Of a stretch of 64,000 nt of DNA, positions 8,205 through 17,955 are shown piece after piece. Made by a program: the position numbers and the translations under genes. This stretch comes from Flavobacterium sp. AED (GTDB lineage: Bacteria; Bacteroidota; Bacteroidia; Flavobacteriales; Flavobacteriaceae), in NCBI RefSeq assembly GCF_000812945.1, contig NZ_JSYM01000001.1:1364001-1428000 (forward strand). Reading direction: 5' to 3'. Under the pieces are notes generated by a model. It made no database searches. It had not been told where the DNA came from and saw only the letters and a list, made by a program, of their open reading frames with translations. Position 1 is the stretch's first letter. The number at the start of each line of letters is the position of its first letter.

Positions 8205-8303
8205 AACTTAGAAATTATAGTGTGTTAGGCGGGTCTTTTTCAATAAATTCCTTCCTGAGTTTTATTTAGCCTTAGGAAGAAGTAACCTTTAATAAAAATG
8301 TCA

Positions 8304-8311
8304 TACTTTTG
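8304..8311 (+). promoter_or_regulatory. -7 box of tdk
   Basis: TACTTTTG, an exact TAnnTTTG match, 90 bases before the chosen tdk ATG. The TTG that could open the longer frame at 8309 is the end of this box, so that start would lie before the transcript begins. Confidence 0.55.
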
Positions 8312-8401
8312 AAACGACGTAAAAGTATAAAATTTTTAAGTCGGTTTTATCCGTTACAAAGTAATAAAAACTATTCATTTTTTAAGTCAGAAAAATACAA
8401 A

Positions 8402-8992
8402 ATGTTTCTCGAAAATACAGTAAATCATAAAGAACAATTTGGTTGGATTGAAGTCATTTGTGGCTCCATGTTTTCGGGTAAAACCGAAGAACTCATCCGT
8501 CGTCTGAAAAGAGCGCAATTTGCCAAACAAAAAGTGGAGATTTTCAAACCAGAAATTGATACACGCTATCATGATGATATGGTAGTTTCGCATGACGCTA
8601 ATGAAATCCGTTCCACGCCCGTTCCTGCTGCTGCAAATATTGCTATTTTGGCGCAAGGCTGTGATGTGGTGGGAATTGACGAAGCGCAGTTTTTTGATGA
8701 CGAAATCGTTAAAATTTGTAACGATTTGGCAAACCAAGGAATCCGTGTCATTGTTGCCGGATTGGATATGGATTTCAAGGGAAATCCTTTTGGTCCGATG
8801 CCCGCATTGATGGCAACAGCCGAATATGTCACCAAAGTGCACGCCGTATGCACCCGCACCGGAAATCTGGCGAATTATAGTTTTAGAAAAACTGATAATG
8901 ACAAACTCGTTATGTTAGGCGAAACCGAAGAATACGAACCGTTGAGCCGTGCCGCGTATTATCACGCGATGAGGAAAGATCAGGAGAAGTAA
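8402..8992 (+). CDS. tdk: Thymidine kinase
   Basis: A 196-residue type II thymidine kinase from [15 protein letters not shown]. The P-loop [11 protein letters not shown] lies near residues 20-30, and the DE pair of Walker B is in VGIDEAQFF. The lasso/zinc region is reduced to one obvious cysteine (HAVCTRTGN). It phosphorylates thymidine for the salvage route to dTTP. The frame extends upstream to a TTG at 8309, but that TTG is part of a -7 promoter box and the extra 31 residues are basic and unlike Tdk. A strong bidirectional terminator separates it from convergent rpoN. Confidence 0.94.
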   Translation: MFLENTVNHKEQFGWIEVICGSMFSGKTEELIRRLKRAQFAKQKVEIFKPEIDTRYHDDMVVSHDANEIRSTPVPAAANIAILAQGCDVVGIDEAQFFDDEIVKICNDLANQGIRVIVAGLDMDFKGNPFGPMPALMATAEYVTKVHAVCTRTGNLANYSFRKTDNDKLVMLGETEEYEPLSRAAYYHAMRKDQEK

Positions 8993-8998
8993 AATAAA

Positions 8999-9032
8999 TC
9001 CTCTCCCCAACCCTCTCCAAAGGAGAGGGAGC
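8999..9032. repeat. GC-rich inverted repeat (CCCTCTCC type)
   Basis: CCCTCTCC (9010-9017) and GGAGAGGG (9022-9029) form a short hairpin directly after tdk. It is unlike the surrounding AT-rich DNA and looks like a dispersed intergenic repeat. Confidence 0.5.
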
Positions 9033-9059
9033 CAGAACTGGATTGAAATATAAAGTTTT

Positions 9060-9112
9060 GAAAAAGACAAACCCTTTCAAAGTTTAGAACTTTGAAAGGG
9101 TTTGTCTTTTTA
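9060..9112. terminator. Bidirectional terminator between tdk and rpoN
   Basis: A 24-base perfect inverted repeat (AAAAGACAAACCCTTTCAAA and its complement) with a 5-base loop, flanked by A and T runs. It serves the two convergent genes. Confidence 0.8.
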
Positions 9113-9233
9113 TAGAAACATTGTTTTTTGGATTGCTTTAAAGAAAAACTGCACAATAAATATATAATCATTAATGTTTTATTTATCAACACTAAATCTT
9201 AAATCGTTAATCAGGAATCTAAAATCAACAATC

Positions 9234-10700
9234 TTACATTTTCTTTCTCATTCTCGCCACAGGAATATCGAGTTGTTCCCTGTATTTAGCAATCGTTCTT
9301 CTCGCAATTGGATAGCCTTTTTCCTTAAGGATTTCGGCTAATTGATCGTCTGGCAGTGGTTTTTTCTTGTCTTCTTCCTCAATTGTATTCTGTAGGATTT
9401 TCTTGATTTCGAGTGTAGAAACATCTTCCCCTTGATCGTTTTTCATAGATTCCGAAAAGAATTCTTTTATCAGTTTAGTACCATAAGGTGTTTCCACATA
9501 TTTGCTGTTGGCCACACGTGAAACAGTCGAAATATCAAGACCTACCATGTCAGCAATGTCTTTTAGAATCATCGGTTTCAACTTGGTTTCATCACCATCA
9601 AGGAAATATTCTTCCTGATAATGCATAATGGCGTTCATGGTTACAAAAAGCGTTTCTTGGCGTTGTCTTATCGCATCGATAAACCATTTAGCCGAATCCA
9701 GTTTTTGTTTAATAAACTGTACCGCATCTTTTTGCTGCGCTGATTTATCGCGGGAATCCTTATAGGTTTGCATCATTTCCTGATAATCTTTGGAAACGTG
9801 CAGGGAAGGAGCATTTCGTCCGTTTAAGGTCAGTTCCAGTTCACCGTCTACAATTCGGATAGCAAAATCAGGAACTACATTTTCAGTAACTTTATTATTT
9901 CCGGTAAAAGAACCACCTGGTTTTGGATTCAGTTTTTCTATTTCGTGAATGGCTTTTTTAAGTTGCTCATTCGAAACATTGTATTTTTGAATTAATTTAT
10001 CGTAATGTTTTTTGGTAAAGGCATCAAACTGATTTTCGATGATATCAGTGGCTAATTCCACGTATTCTGTTGGTGTTTTATGTTTCAATTGCAACAACAA
10101 ACATTCTTGTAAATCACGCGCTCCCACGCCCGAAGGCTCTAGTTCATGAATGACCTGTAACATTTTCTCCACCATTTTCTCATCGGTATAAATTCCTTGG
10201 GTAAATGCCATATCGTCCACCATATCAGGAACACTACGACGGATATAACCCATATCATCAATACTTCCTACGAGGAATTCGGCAATTTCACGCTCTTCAT
10301 CATTCAAGATGAACGTATTCAACTGATTGATTAAATCCTGGTGAAAACTTACAGGAGCCGCAAAAGGCGTTTCGCGATCATCATCATCGTCACTGTAATT
10401 GTTGGCTTGTGTTTTATAATCTGGTGTTTCGTCGTTACTTAAATATTCGTCTATATTAATGTCTTCGGCATCAATTCGCTCCGATTCGGCATCATCATAA
10501 TCATCATAATCTTCGTTGTCGAACTCGTCTTTCTCGTAATCTTCTTCTTCTTTTCCAGTTTCCAGTGCTGGATTTTCGTTCATTTCTTCTAATAAACGTT
10601 GTTCGAAAGCTTGCGTAGGCAATTGAATTAACTTCATCAACTGAATTTGTTGAGGAGATAATTTTTGTGATAATTTTAAATTTAAGAATTGCTTTAGCAT
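9234..10700 (-). CDS. rpoN: RNA polymerase sigma-54 factor
   Basis: A 488-residue sigma-54. Region I is the Gln/Leu-rich N-terminus (1-50, LKLSQKLSPQQIQLMKLIQ), followed by a very acidic region II (about 50-110) and the core-binding domain. A helix-turn-helix (about 385-410) and the RpoN box ARRTIAKYRE (466-475), which reads the -24 element, follow. It directs transcription that needs AAA+ activators; none is encoded in this window. A repeat hairpin separates its start from the asnS stop, so it probably has its own promoter. Confidence 0.96.
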   Translation of the reverse strand: MLKQFLNLKLSQKLSPQQIQLMKLIQLPTQAFEQRLLEEMNENPALETGKEEEDYEKDEFDNEDYDDYDDAESERIDAEDINIDEYLSNDETPDYKTQANNYSDDDDDRETPFAAPVSFHQDLINQLNTFILNDEEREIAEFLVGSIDDMGYIRRSVPDMVDDMAFTQGIYTDEKMVEKMLQVIHELEPSGVGARDLQECLLLQLKHKTPTEYVELATDIIENQFDAFTKKHYDKLIQKYNVSNEQLKKAIHEIEKLNPKPGGSFTGNNKVTENVVPDFAIRIVDGELELTLNGRNAPSLHVSKDYQEMMQTYKDSRDKSAQQKDAVQFIKQKLDSAKWFIDAIRQRQETLFVTMNAIMHYQEEYFLDGDETKLKPMILKDIADMVGLDISTVSRVANSKYVETPYGTKLIKEFFSESMKNDQGEDVSTLEIKKILQNTIEEEDKKKPLPDDQLAEILKEKGYPIARRTIAKYREQLDIPVARMRKKM

Positions 10701-10706
10701 TAAGTT

Positions 10707-10769
10707 TAATCGTTTATTTGTTTAATCGGTTATTCGGGATGATCGGTTAAACAAATAAACGATTAACCG
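10707..10769. repeat. TTAAACAAAT-type inverted repeat, copy 1
   Basis: AATCGTTTATTTGTTTAA (10708-10725) and TTAAACAAATAAACGATT (10747-10764) form a long hairpin between asnS and rpoN. Related sequence is found right after tyrS (40683-40733) and pstB (56535-56569). Confidence 0.65.
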
Positions 10770-10780
10770 AATAAACTTTT

Positions 10781-12217
10781 TTAGAATTCTGCATTCATTG
10801 GCGTTCTTGGAAAAGGAATTACGTCACGAATATTCGTCATTCCTGTTACAAACAATACCAAACGTTCAAATCCAAGCCCAAAACCAGAGTGAACCGCTGA
10901 ACCAAATCTTCGTGTATCAAGATACCACCATAATTCTTTTTCATCAATTCCTAAGGCTTTCATTTTTTCTACTAAAACATCAAAACGTTCTTCTCTTTGT
11001 GAGCCACCCACAATTTCTCCAATTCCAGGGAAAAGGATATCCATGGCGCGAACTGTTTTTCCGTCTTCGTTCAAACGCATGTAAAATGCTTTGATATTTG
11101 CCGGGTAATCAAACAAGATTACCGGACATTTAAAGTGTTTTTCCACCAAATAACGCTCGTGCTCACTTTGTAAATCAGCACCCCATTCGTTAATGATATA
11201 GTTGAATTTTTTCTTTTTATTTGGTGTACAATCTCTTAAAATATCAATTGCTTCCGTGTAAGAAACGCGTTTGAAATTGTTTTCCAAAACAAAGTTTAGT
11301 TTGTCAAGTAAAGCCATTTCGCTTCTCTCTGCAACTGGTTTAGATTTTTCCTCATCCAATAATCTTCCTTCCAGGAATTTCAAATCTTCCGGACATTTGT
11401 CCATCGCATATTTGATTACATACTGAATAAAATCTTCAGCCAAATCCATGTTGTCATTCAAATCATTGAAAGCCACTTCTGGCTCAATCATCCAAAATTC
11501 CGCAAGGTGACGCGAAGTATTTGAGTTTTCGGCTCTAAAGGTTGGTCCAAAAGTATAAATCTGACCCAAAGCCATTGCAAAAGTCTCTCCTTCCAGTTGT
11601 CCCGAAACCGTAAGGTTCGTTTCTTTTCCGAAGAAATCTTCTTTATAATTCACTTTTCCGTCTTCGGTTCTTGGCGTTCCGTCAAATGACAAAGCGGTAA
11701 CTTTGAACATTTCACCGGCACCTTCAGCATCCGATCCCGTGATGATTGGCGTATTTACATACACAAAACCTTTCTCCTGAAAATAACTATGAACCGCATA
11801 CGATAATACGGAACGCACTCTCATAATTGCACCAAAGATATTAGTACGAACTCTTAAATGCGCATTTTCACGCAAGAAATCCAAGCTCGGTTTATTTTTA
11901 GGTTGTATCGGGAATTTCTCCGCATCCGAATCTCCAAGGATTTCCAGTTTTGCAACCTGAATTTCAAATTGTTGTCCCGCACCTTTACTTTCTACCAAAG
12001 TTCCGGTAACTGAAATCGCTGCACCAGTCGTAATTCTCTTTAAAGTCTCATCGGGAGTATTCTCAAAATCGACAACACATTGTATATTATTGATAGTTGA
12101 ACCATCGTTCAACGCGATAAATTGATTGTTTCTAAAAGTTCTTACCCATCCTTTTGCATTCACTTCATGAAGCGTCGTGGTACTTTTTAGTAAGTCTTTA
12201 ATTTTTGTATGTCTCAT
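10781..12217 (-). CDS. asnS: Asparaginyl-tRNA synthetase
   Basis: A 478-residue class IIb synthetase from [11 protein letters not shown]. The N-terminal OB-fold anticodon domain (about 1-110, [18 protein letters not shown]) precedes the catalytic domain with motif 2 ([21 protein letters not shown]) and motif 3 near the C-terminus ([12 protein letters not shown]). It charges tRNA-Asn with asparagine. The frame is open upstream to 12292, but those 25 codons overlap the -7 box at 12263-12270, so the downstream ATG is chosen. It stands alone, read toward rpoN. Confidence 0.96.
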   Translation of the reverse strand: MRHTKIKDLLKSTTTLHEVNAKGWVRTFRNNQFIALNDGSTINNIQCVVDFENTPDETLKRITTGAAISVTGTLVESKGAGQQFEIQVAKLEILGDSDAEKFPIQPKNKPSLDFLRENAHLRVRTNIFGAIMRVRSVLSYAVHSYFQEKGFVYVNTPIITGSDAEGAGEMFKVTALSFDGTPRTEDGKVNYKEDFFGKETNLTVSGQLEGETFAMALGQIYTFGPTFRAENSNTSRHLAEFWMIEPEVAFNDLNDNMDLAEDFIQYVIKYAMDKCPEDLKFLEGRLLDEEKSKPVAERSEMALLDKLNFVLENNFKRVSYTEAIDILRDCTPNKKKKFNYIINEWGADLQSEHERYLVEKHFKCPVILFDYPANIKAFYMRLNEDGKTVRAMDILFPGIGEIVGGSQREERFDVLVEKMKALGIDEKELWWYLDTRRFGSAVHSGFGLGFERLVLFVTGMTNIRDVIPFPRTPMNAEF

Positions 12218-12262
12218 TTTAAGTATATAATTGAGATTGAAAATTGTCTTGTAATCGAACTG

Positions 12263-12270
12263 CAAATATA
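12263..12270 (-). promoter_or_regulatory. -7 box of asnS
   Basis: TATATTTG on the minus strand, an exact TAnnTTTG match 45 bases before the asnS ATG at 12217. Confidence 0.55.
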
Positions 12271-12312
12271 AATGATTTGTTTTAAAAGTCATTGCGAGAA
12301 ATAGGGTAATCG

Positions 12313-12390
12313 GGAGCTATTTCCCGCTATCCGCTATATCTTTTACTTTTTAAAGAAAAAAGTAAAAGGATGCCGCTATTATCGGGGCTA
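12313..12390 (+). repeat. Intergenic element with conserved ends and variable hairpin, copy 2
   Basis: Same left end (GAGCTATTTCCCGC...CCGCTATATC) and right end (AGGATGCCGCT...CGGGGCTA) as at 1055-1130, but the hairpin between them is different: CTTTTACTTTTT / AAAAAAGTAAAAG. The 12218-12530 gap holds this element, the asnS promoter, a terminator hairpin and one inverted left end; no gene is seen. Confidence 0.78.
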
Positions 12391-12445
12391 AACGAATGGA
12401 GAGATTTGGAGTTTTATGAATGTTTTTTCGGAATATCCTGCACCG

Positions 12446-12490
12446 TTTTTTTAAGCTTCCAGCCTTTTGAAGGCTGGAAGCTTAAAAAAA
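12446..12490 (-). terminator. Terminator after the MMPL exporter gene
   Basis: A perfect 21-base inverted repeat with a 3-base loop (arm contains AAGCTTCCAGCCTT), with T runs at both ends. It lies 41 bases past the exporter's stop codon. It also occupies the hairpin position next to the inverted element end at 12491-12518. Confidence 0.7.
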
Positions 12491-12518
12491 GATATAGCGA
12501 ATAGCGGGAAACAGCTCC
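12491..12518 (-). repeat. Intergenic element, inverted left-end copy
   Basis: On the minus strand this reads GGAGCTGTTTCCCGC...TCGCTATATC, matching the left end of the elements at 1055 and 12313 with about three differences. It abuts the hairpin at 12446-12490; no right end is recognisable on the other side. Confidence 0.65.
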
Positions 12519-12530
12519 AAATAAAAAAAA

Positions 12531-14903
12531 CTAATTCACTAACTCGACCTCTATAAGGTCTTCTTTTTTGGCTTTTTTCTTTTCAAAAGTTAATACCAAT
12601 GCCGGTAGAACCAATAAGTTAGCAAACATGGCAAATAATAACGTACAAGAAATCAAACCACCAAGTGCAATGGTACCGCTAAAGCTGGAAAGCGTGAAAG
12701 TCGCAAATCCAAGAATCAATACCACCGAAGTATAAAACGTACTAATTCCCGTTTCTCTCAACGCACTGAATACTGATTTTTTTACTTTTCCGTTGTTTTG
12801 TAGTAAATCGTGACGGTATTTTGCCATAAACTGAATCGCATTATCCACCGAAATCCCAAAAGCAATACTGAAAACCAATATCGTCGATGGTTTCAGCGGA
12901 ATACCAAAATAACCCATCAATCCGGAAGTGATGCAAAGCGGTAAAACATTAGTGATTACGGATGCCATTACCATTTTCCCTGATCTGAATAAATAGGCCA
13001 TTAATAGTGCTATCAAGAAAATAGCGAAAATCAAGGATTCGATAAGGTTGTCAATTAAGTAAGAAGTTCCTTTTTGGAAAACTAATGCTTTTCCGGTAAG
13101 TGTCACTTCGTAACGCTCTTTTGGGAAAACTTTGTCTATTTTTTGTCGCAACTGATGTTCCACTCTTGCCATTTCTTCGGTTCCAATGTCTTTCATGAAA
13201 GTGGTGATTCTGGCATATTGTCCAGTGGAATCCACATAACTTTTCATCAAGTTTTCTTTGGTTTTTTTAGTGGCATTTTTGGCATACGAAAGGATAAATG
13301 CCTGTTCTTGCGAAGTAGGTAATTCATAGTATTCTGGATTGCCGTTGTAATACGCTTGCTTGGAGTATTTAACCAAATTTACAATAGAAATAGGTTTTGA
13401 TAATTCTGGAATGGTAGCAATGGTTTCTTGCAACTCGTCCATTTTTTTCATCGTGGACAATTTCATAACCCCTTTTTTGCGTTTGGTGTTAATCATGATT
13501 TCCAATGGCATAACGCCGTTGAATTCCTTTTCGAAGAAAACAATATCTTTAAAGAAAGAAGCACTTTTTGGCATTTCGCCAATTAAACTTCCCGAAACTT
13601 TCATCTGTGAAACCCCAATTACGCTAAATAGAAGTAGTAAAGCGTAGATGATATAAATTGTTTTTCGTTTGTATTTTACAATGTTCTCCACCCAATCCAA
13701 CAAGGTTGAAATGTAGGTTTTGCTCAAGTGATACAAGTGTTTTTCCTTTGGTAAAGGCATAAAACTGTAAAAAATTGGCACAACAACCAGCGTCAACAGA
13801 TATACGGAGATAACGTTGATGGAAGTCACTAATCCAAATTCAAAAAGTAAGTCGTTACCCGTAATCATAAAGGTGGCAAAACCGGCAGCTGTTGTTAAAT
13901 TCGTCATCAGCGTAGAAACACCAATTTTGGAAATTACGCGTTGTAAGGCTTTGGCTTGATTATTATGCAATTTTATTTCCTGCTGGTATTTATTAATCAG
14001 GAAAATACAGTTTGTAATTCCAATAACAATAATCAATGGCGGAATAATGGCCGTTAAAATCGTGATTTTGTAATGGAATAATCCCAATGTTCCAAAAGAC
14101 CACATCACTCCAAAAAGCAAAATACAAATGGATATAAATGTCGCTCTAAACGAACGGAAGAATAAAAAGAAAATTAATGAAGTAATAAACAATGCCGCTC
14201 CAATGAAAAGACCAATTTCGCCTTTCATGTTTTCGGCATTTATCGTTCGGATGTAGGGCATTCCCGAAACGCGAAGGTCAATTCCGGTTGTTTTTTCGAA
14301 TTTCTCGATTTTTGGAACCAGATTCTCAATAATAAAAGTCTTTCTTCCTGCAGTATTTACGATTTTCTTGTTTAAATAAACCGCTGAACGAATACTCCCC
14401 GATTGTTTATTGAATAATAATCCTTCGTAAAAAGGGAGATTATTAAAGAGCTCGTTTTTTATTTTCTGTAAATATCCTGGGTTTACAGTTTGAGTTTGGT
14501 CGATAAGCGGCACCAATTCAAATTTTTCTTCTGCTTCGTTTTTTTGTAATTTTTTTAAATCATTCAAAGAAACAACCAGTTCCACTTCTTTGGAGTTTTT
14601 TAAACCTGTCATTAATTCATTCCAAGCAGCAAAAGCTTTTGGGGTGAAAAAGGTTTTGTCTTTGAAGCCTATAACAATCAAATTGCCTTCTTCACCAAAC
14701 TTGTTTAAAAAATCTTCGTATTGTTGATTTACAATGTGTTTTTTAGGAAGTAAATTGGCTTCGGTATACGTCATGCCAAGGTTTTTCCATTGCAATGCCA
14801 GAAAAACGGTTAGGGCAAGAATAACTCCTAGTATTACAATTCTATTTTTAAGTACAATCCGGGCGATTAATTCCCAAAATCCTACTGTTATTTTCTTTTT
14901 CAT
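12531..14903 (-). CDS. MMPL/RND-superfamily transporter
   Basis: A 790-residue inner-membrane protein with the two-halves layout of RND/MMPL exporters. TM1 (about 16-35) is followed by a periplasmic domain of about 160 residues. TM2-6 (about 225-395), TM7 (about 417-437), a second periplasmic domain, and TM8-12 (about 640-780) follow. GxxxD-type residues lie in the fourth and tenth segments (FGISVDNAIQFMAKYR). It has no membrane-fusion partner nearby, so it may export a lipid or hydrophobic compound by itself. The C-terminal tail is charged (KKKAKKEDLIEVE). A strong -7 box precedes it and a perfect hairpin ends it. Confidence 0.85.
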   Translation of the reverse strand: MKKKITVGFWELIARIVLKNRIVILGVILALTVFLALQWKNLGMTYTEANLLPKKHIVNQQYEDFLNKFGEEGNLIVIGFKDKTFFTPKAFAAWNELMTGLKNSKEVELVVSLNDLKKLQKNEAEEKFELVPLIDQTQTVNPGYLQKIKNELFNNLPFYEGLLFNKQSGSIRSAVYLNKKIVNTAGRKTFIIENLVPKIEKFEKTTGIDLRVSGMPYIRTINAENMKGEIGLFIGAALFITSLIFFLFFRSFRATFISICILLFGVMWSFGTLGLFHYKITILTAIIPPLIIVIGITNCIFLINKYQQEIKLHNNQAKALQRVISKIGVSTLMTNLTTAAGFATFMITGNDLLFEFGLVTSINVISVYLLTLVVVPIFYSFMPLPKEKHLYHLSKTYISTLLDWVENIVKYKRKTIYIIYALLLLFSVIGVSQMKVSGSLIGEMPKSASFFKDIVFFEKEFNGVMPLEIMINTKRKKGVMKLSTMKKMDELQETIATIPELSKPISIVNLVKYSKQAYYNGNPEYYELPTSQEQAFILSYAKNATKKTKENLMKSYVDSTGQYARITTFMKDIGTEEMARVEHQLRQKIDKVFPKERYEVTLTGKALVFQKGTSYLIDNLIESLIFAIFLIALLMAYLFRSGKMVMASVITNVLPLCITSGLMGYFGIPLKPSTILVFSIAFGISVDNAIQFMAKYRHDLLQNNGKVKKSVFSALRETGISTFYTSVVLILGFATFTLSSFSGTIALGGLISCTLLFAMFANLLVLPALVLTFEKKKAKKEDLIEVELVN

Positions 14904-14923
14904 AGCTGATTTAAAAATGCATG

Positions 14924-14931
14924 CAAATGTA
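14924..14931 (-). promoter_or_regulatory. -7 box of the MMPL exporter gene
   Basis: TACATTTG on the minus strand (TAnnTTTG), 20 bases before the ATG at 14903. Confidence 0.55.
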
Positions 14932-15039
14932 ATGAAAACCGTTATAAATCATAAAGTTTAAAGCAAACTTTTTGTATTTCGGCTAGGATGATTCTTTGTT
15001 TTTTATTTTACATTAAGATAATTTATGAGATATAAATTA

Positions 15040-15047
15040 TATATTTG
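15040..15047 (+). promoter_or_regulatory. -7 box of the antiporter gene
   Basis: TATATTTG, an exact match, 52 bases before the ATG at 15100 and downstream of the longer frame's start at 15025, which it therefore makes unlikely. Confidence 0.5.
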
Positions 15048-15099
15048 GTTTTCTCATCTTTGCTTTTTTAGAGATAAGAAAGTCCATTTAAAAATAAAT

Positions 15100-17367
15100 A
15101 TGAAAAATTACAAAAATGCATTATTTTATTTCGGTGTAACCGGTGGTTTCACTGCTTTAATGTACTGGATTATTAAAAAAGGCAAGCATTTAGAAGTAAG
15201 TAAAAAAGTCACCATTGCTACAATTGAAAATGGTTCTTGGAATGATTTCATAGCTTCAATGCAACATAGTTTTCAAGATCCCTTGGCAATACTTTTAGCT
15301 CAAATTATAACGATAATACTTGTTGCCCGTTTTTTTGGATGGGTTTTTAAAAAAATTGGACAACCCTCAGTAATAGGCGAGATTATTGCCGGTATTGTTT
15401 TAGGGCCCTCTTTATTAGGCCTGTATTTTCCTGAATTTTCGGCCGCATTGTTTCCGGTGGAATCGTTAGGAAATTTAAAATTTTTAAGCCAAATAGGATT
15501 GATACTTTTCATGTTCGTAATAGGTATGGAACTCGATTTGAAAGTATTAAAAAATAAAGCCAATGAAGCCGTAGTAATTAGTCACGCCAGTATTGTGATT
15601 CCTTTTACCCTCGGTATTGGATTGGCTTATTTTGTTTACAATAGATTTGCTCCCGAAGGCGTAAAATTTCTTTCCTTTAGTTTGTTCATGGGAATTGCCA
15701 TGAGTATAACCGCTTTCCCAGTTTTGGCAAGAATCGTTCAGGAACGAGGAATTCATAAAACTAAATTGGGTGCCATAGTTATCACTTGCGCAGCTGCCGA
15801 TGATATTACTGCCTGGTGTATTCTGGCGGTGGTAATTGCAATTGTAAAGGCGGGAACTTTTGTTAGTTCGTTATATATTATTTCGTTGGCATTAATTTAT
15901 GTTCTATTGATGATTTTTATTGTAAAGCCTTTTTTGAAAAGAATTGGTGATTTATATGGAACTAAGGATAGTATTATAAAACCTGTTGTAGCCATCTTTT
16001 TTTTGGTGCTTATACTTTCCTCGTATGCTACTGAAGTGATTGGTATTCATGCACTTTTTGGTGCTTTTATGGCAGGAGCTATTATGCCTGATGTTCCAAA
16101 ATTCAGATCTATATTTATTGAAAAAGTCGAGGATGTAGCCTTGATACTTTTATTGCCTTTATTTTTTGTTTTTACTGGTTTAAAAACGGAGATTGGACTT
16201 ATCAATGATCCTTATTTATGGAAAGTAACTGGATTTATCATTCTGGTTGCAGTAGTCGGGAAGTTTTTAGGAAGTGCTTTGGCTGCTAAATTTGTAGGTC
16301 AGAGTTGGCGTGATAGTTTAACTATTGGTGCCTTGATGAATACCAGAGGATTGATGGAGTTAATCGTGTTGAACATCGGATTAGAACTTAAAGTGTTGAC
16401 TCCCGAAGTTTTTACGATGATGGTTATCATGGCGTTGGTTACTACTTTTATGACTGGACCTGCTTTAGATTTAATCAATTACATCTTTAAAACGAAAGAC
16501 AATCTTGACAACGAAGAAGTTGGAAATAATAAATTCCGAATATTAATTTCGTTTGGAAATAACGAAAAAGGAAAGTCACTTTTACGATTGGCCAACAGTT
16601 TAATAAAGAAAACAAAAGAAACATCCACTATTACAGTAATGCATTTGTCTTTGAGTGATGAAATGCACCAATTTAATATGGAGGATAAGGAGAAAAATAG
16701 CTTTATTCCAATTGTTGAAGAATCTAAACTATTAAAACAGGAAATCACCACTATTTTTAAAGCGACGATTGACATTGAAACGGATATTGCTGATATTGCT
16801 AATCAAGGAGATTACGATTTGTTACTTATAGGTTTAGGAAAATCAATTTTTGAAGGAACCATTCTTGGAAAAGTAATTGGTTTCACGACAAGAATAATCA
16901 ATCCGGACCGATTGATTGACAAGTTTACCGGTAAAGAAGGATTGTTTGAAAATTCTCCTTTTGATGAAAGAACCAGGCAAATTATTTCTAAAACCAAGAT
17001 GCCTATCGGGATTTTGATAGATAAAGATTTGCAAAATGTGGACGAGGTTTTTCTTCCTATTTTTTGTCAGGAAGATTCATTTTTGTTGGATTACGCCCAA
17101 AAATTAATTTACAATAACAATTCCAAAATAGTGATTTTGGATGTAAATGGACACATCGACTCTAATTTTGTAATCAAAAGTGCCATAAATTCTTTGGAAC
17201 TAAAATATCCTAAAAACATCACTTTGATGAGAGATAAGATTCTTAAAGAGGAGTTTTTGTCTAAGGAAGACTTAATGGTAATTAGTCACGAAAATTGGAA
17301 AACGCTTGTCGATTCAAGAAGTGTGTGGCTGAGAGGAGTTCCATCTGTTTTGATTTTAAAACATTAA
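15100..17367 (+). CDS. Cation/proton antiporter (CPA2/KefB-like)
   Basis: A 755-residue protein starting MKNYKNALFYFG. The membrane domain (about 55-455) has about twelve hydrophobic segments with family stretches GQPSVIGEIIAGIVLGPSLLG, AADDITAW and LMNTRGLMELI. The remaining 290 residues (about 465-755) look like a cytoplasmic pair of UspA-like subdomains. CPA2 proteins exchange Na+ or K+ for H+ across the inner membrane. There is no RCK/TrkA-N domain, so it is not a classical KefB. The frame opens at 15025 but a -7 box lies within that stretch. The SMR gene follows after 2 bases, so they are co-transcribed. Confidence 0.88.
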   Translation: MKNYKNALFYFGVTGGFTALMYWIIKKGKHLEVSKKVTIATIENGSWNDFIASMQHSFQDPLAILLAQIITIILVARFFGWVFKKIGQPSVIGEIIAGIVLGPSLLGLYFPEFSAALFPVESLGNLKFLSQIGLILFMFVIGMELDLKVLKNKANEAVVISHASIVIPFTLGIGLAYFVYNRFAPEGVKFLSFSLFMGIAMSITAFPVLARIVQERGIHKTKLGAIVITCAAADDITAWCILAVVIAIVKAGTFVSSLYIISLALIYVLLMIFIVKPFLKRIGDLYGTKDSIIKPVVAIFFLVLILSSYATEVIGIHALFGAFMAGAIMPDVPKFRSIFIEKVEDVALILLLPLFFVFTGLKTEIGLINDPYLWKVTGFIILVAVVGKFLGSALAAKFVGQSWRDSLTIGALMNTRGLMELIVLNIGLELKVLTPEVFTMMVIMALVTTFMTGPALDLINYIFKTKDNLDNEEVGNNKFRILISFGNNEKGKSLLRLANSLIKKTKETSTITVMHLSLSDEMHQFNMEDKEKNSFIPIVEESKLLKQEITTIFKATIDIETDIADIANQGDYDLLLIGLGKSIFEGTILGKVIGFTTRIINPDRLIDKFTGKEGLFENSPFDERTRQIISKTKMPIGILIDKDLQNVDEVFLPIFCQEDSFLLDYAQKLIYNNNSKIVILDVNGHIDSNFVIKSAINSLELKYPKNITLMRDKILKEEFLSKEDLMVISHENWKTLVDSRSVWLRGVPSVLILKH

Positions 17368-17369
17368 AA

Positions 17370-17699
17370 ATGAACTGGATTTTATTGATTATCGGCGGTC
17401 TTTTTGAAGTGGGTTTTGCGACTTGTTTAGGCAAAGCCAAAGAAAGTTCAGGTGTTACCGCTACAATATGGTTGGTAGGTTTTTTAATTTGTTTGACCAT
17501 TAGTATGGTGTTACTTTATAAAGCCACACAAACATTACCTATAGGAACTGCTTATGCGGTTTGGACGGGAATAGGAGCCGTGGGAACAGTTTTGGTAGGG
17601 ATTTTTGTTTTTAAAGAACCAGCTGATTTCTGGAGGGTTTTCTTTATCACTACTTTAATAGCTTCGATTATTGGGTTGAAATTCGTGTCGAGCCATTAA
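17370..17699 (+). CDS. SMR-family exporter (SugE/Gdx-like)
   Basis: A 109-residue protein with four hydrophobic segments, the size of a small multidrug resistance subunit. The essential membrane glutamate is E14 (GLFEVGFA). The third-segment stretch AYAVWTGIGAVGTVLVGIFVFKEP is typical of the SugE/Gdx branch, which exports guanidinium and small quaternary ammonium ions as a dual-topology dimer. It begins 2 bases after the antiporter stop, so both are one transcript. The longer frame starting inside the antiporter gene adds only antiporter-overlapping sequence and is not used. Confidence 0.9.
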   Translation: MNWILLIIGGLFEVGFATCLGKAKESSGVTATIWLVGFLICLTISMVLLYKATQTLPIGTAYAVWTGIGAVGTVLVGIFVFKEPADFWRVFFITTLIASIIGLKFVSSH

Positions 17700-17703
17700 A
17701 ATC

Positions 17704-17955
17704 ATGAAAATACAAAGAGTAATAGCAGTTTACCAAAAAAATGGTGAGGCTTTAATTGAAGAAATAATTATAAGCCTAACTACTGAGTTTCTAATTGAAT
17801 TGTTTCAGATTGATATTGAAGGCGATCCAAATGTTTATTTATGTTATTTTGTAAATGAATCTCATTTCTTGAAATTAAAAAATTTAATTCCTGTATTGTC
17901 AAAATATGATTTAAATGAAGTTGAAATGTATGTTGAATGCTTTCAAATTAATTAA
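17704..17955 (+). CDS. Hypothetical protein
   Basis: An 83-residue protein that I do not recognise (MKIQRVIAVYQKNG... to ...MYVECFQIN). It is soluble and acidic, without signal peptide, with alternating short strands and helices such as EEIIISLTTEFLIELFQID. It begins 4 bases after the SMR gene and probably belongs to the antiporter-SMR transcript. Its stop codon overlaps that of the convergent DUF5686 gene by 4 bases. Its position downstream of two ion exporters gives no firm functional clue. Confidence 0.65.
   Translation: MKIQRVIAVYQKNGEALIEEIIISLTTEFLIELFQIDIEGDPNVYLCYFVNESHFLKLKNLIPVLSKYDLNEVEMYVECFQIN

Noticed and set aside
8309..8401. N-terminal extension of thymidine kinase from a TTG start
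   Set aside because: The TTG is part of the -7 promoter box TACTTTTG and the extra residues are unlike Tdk.
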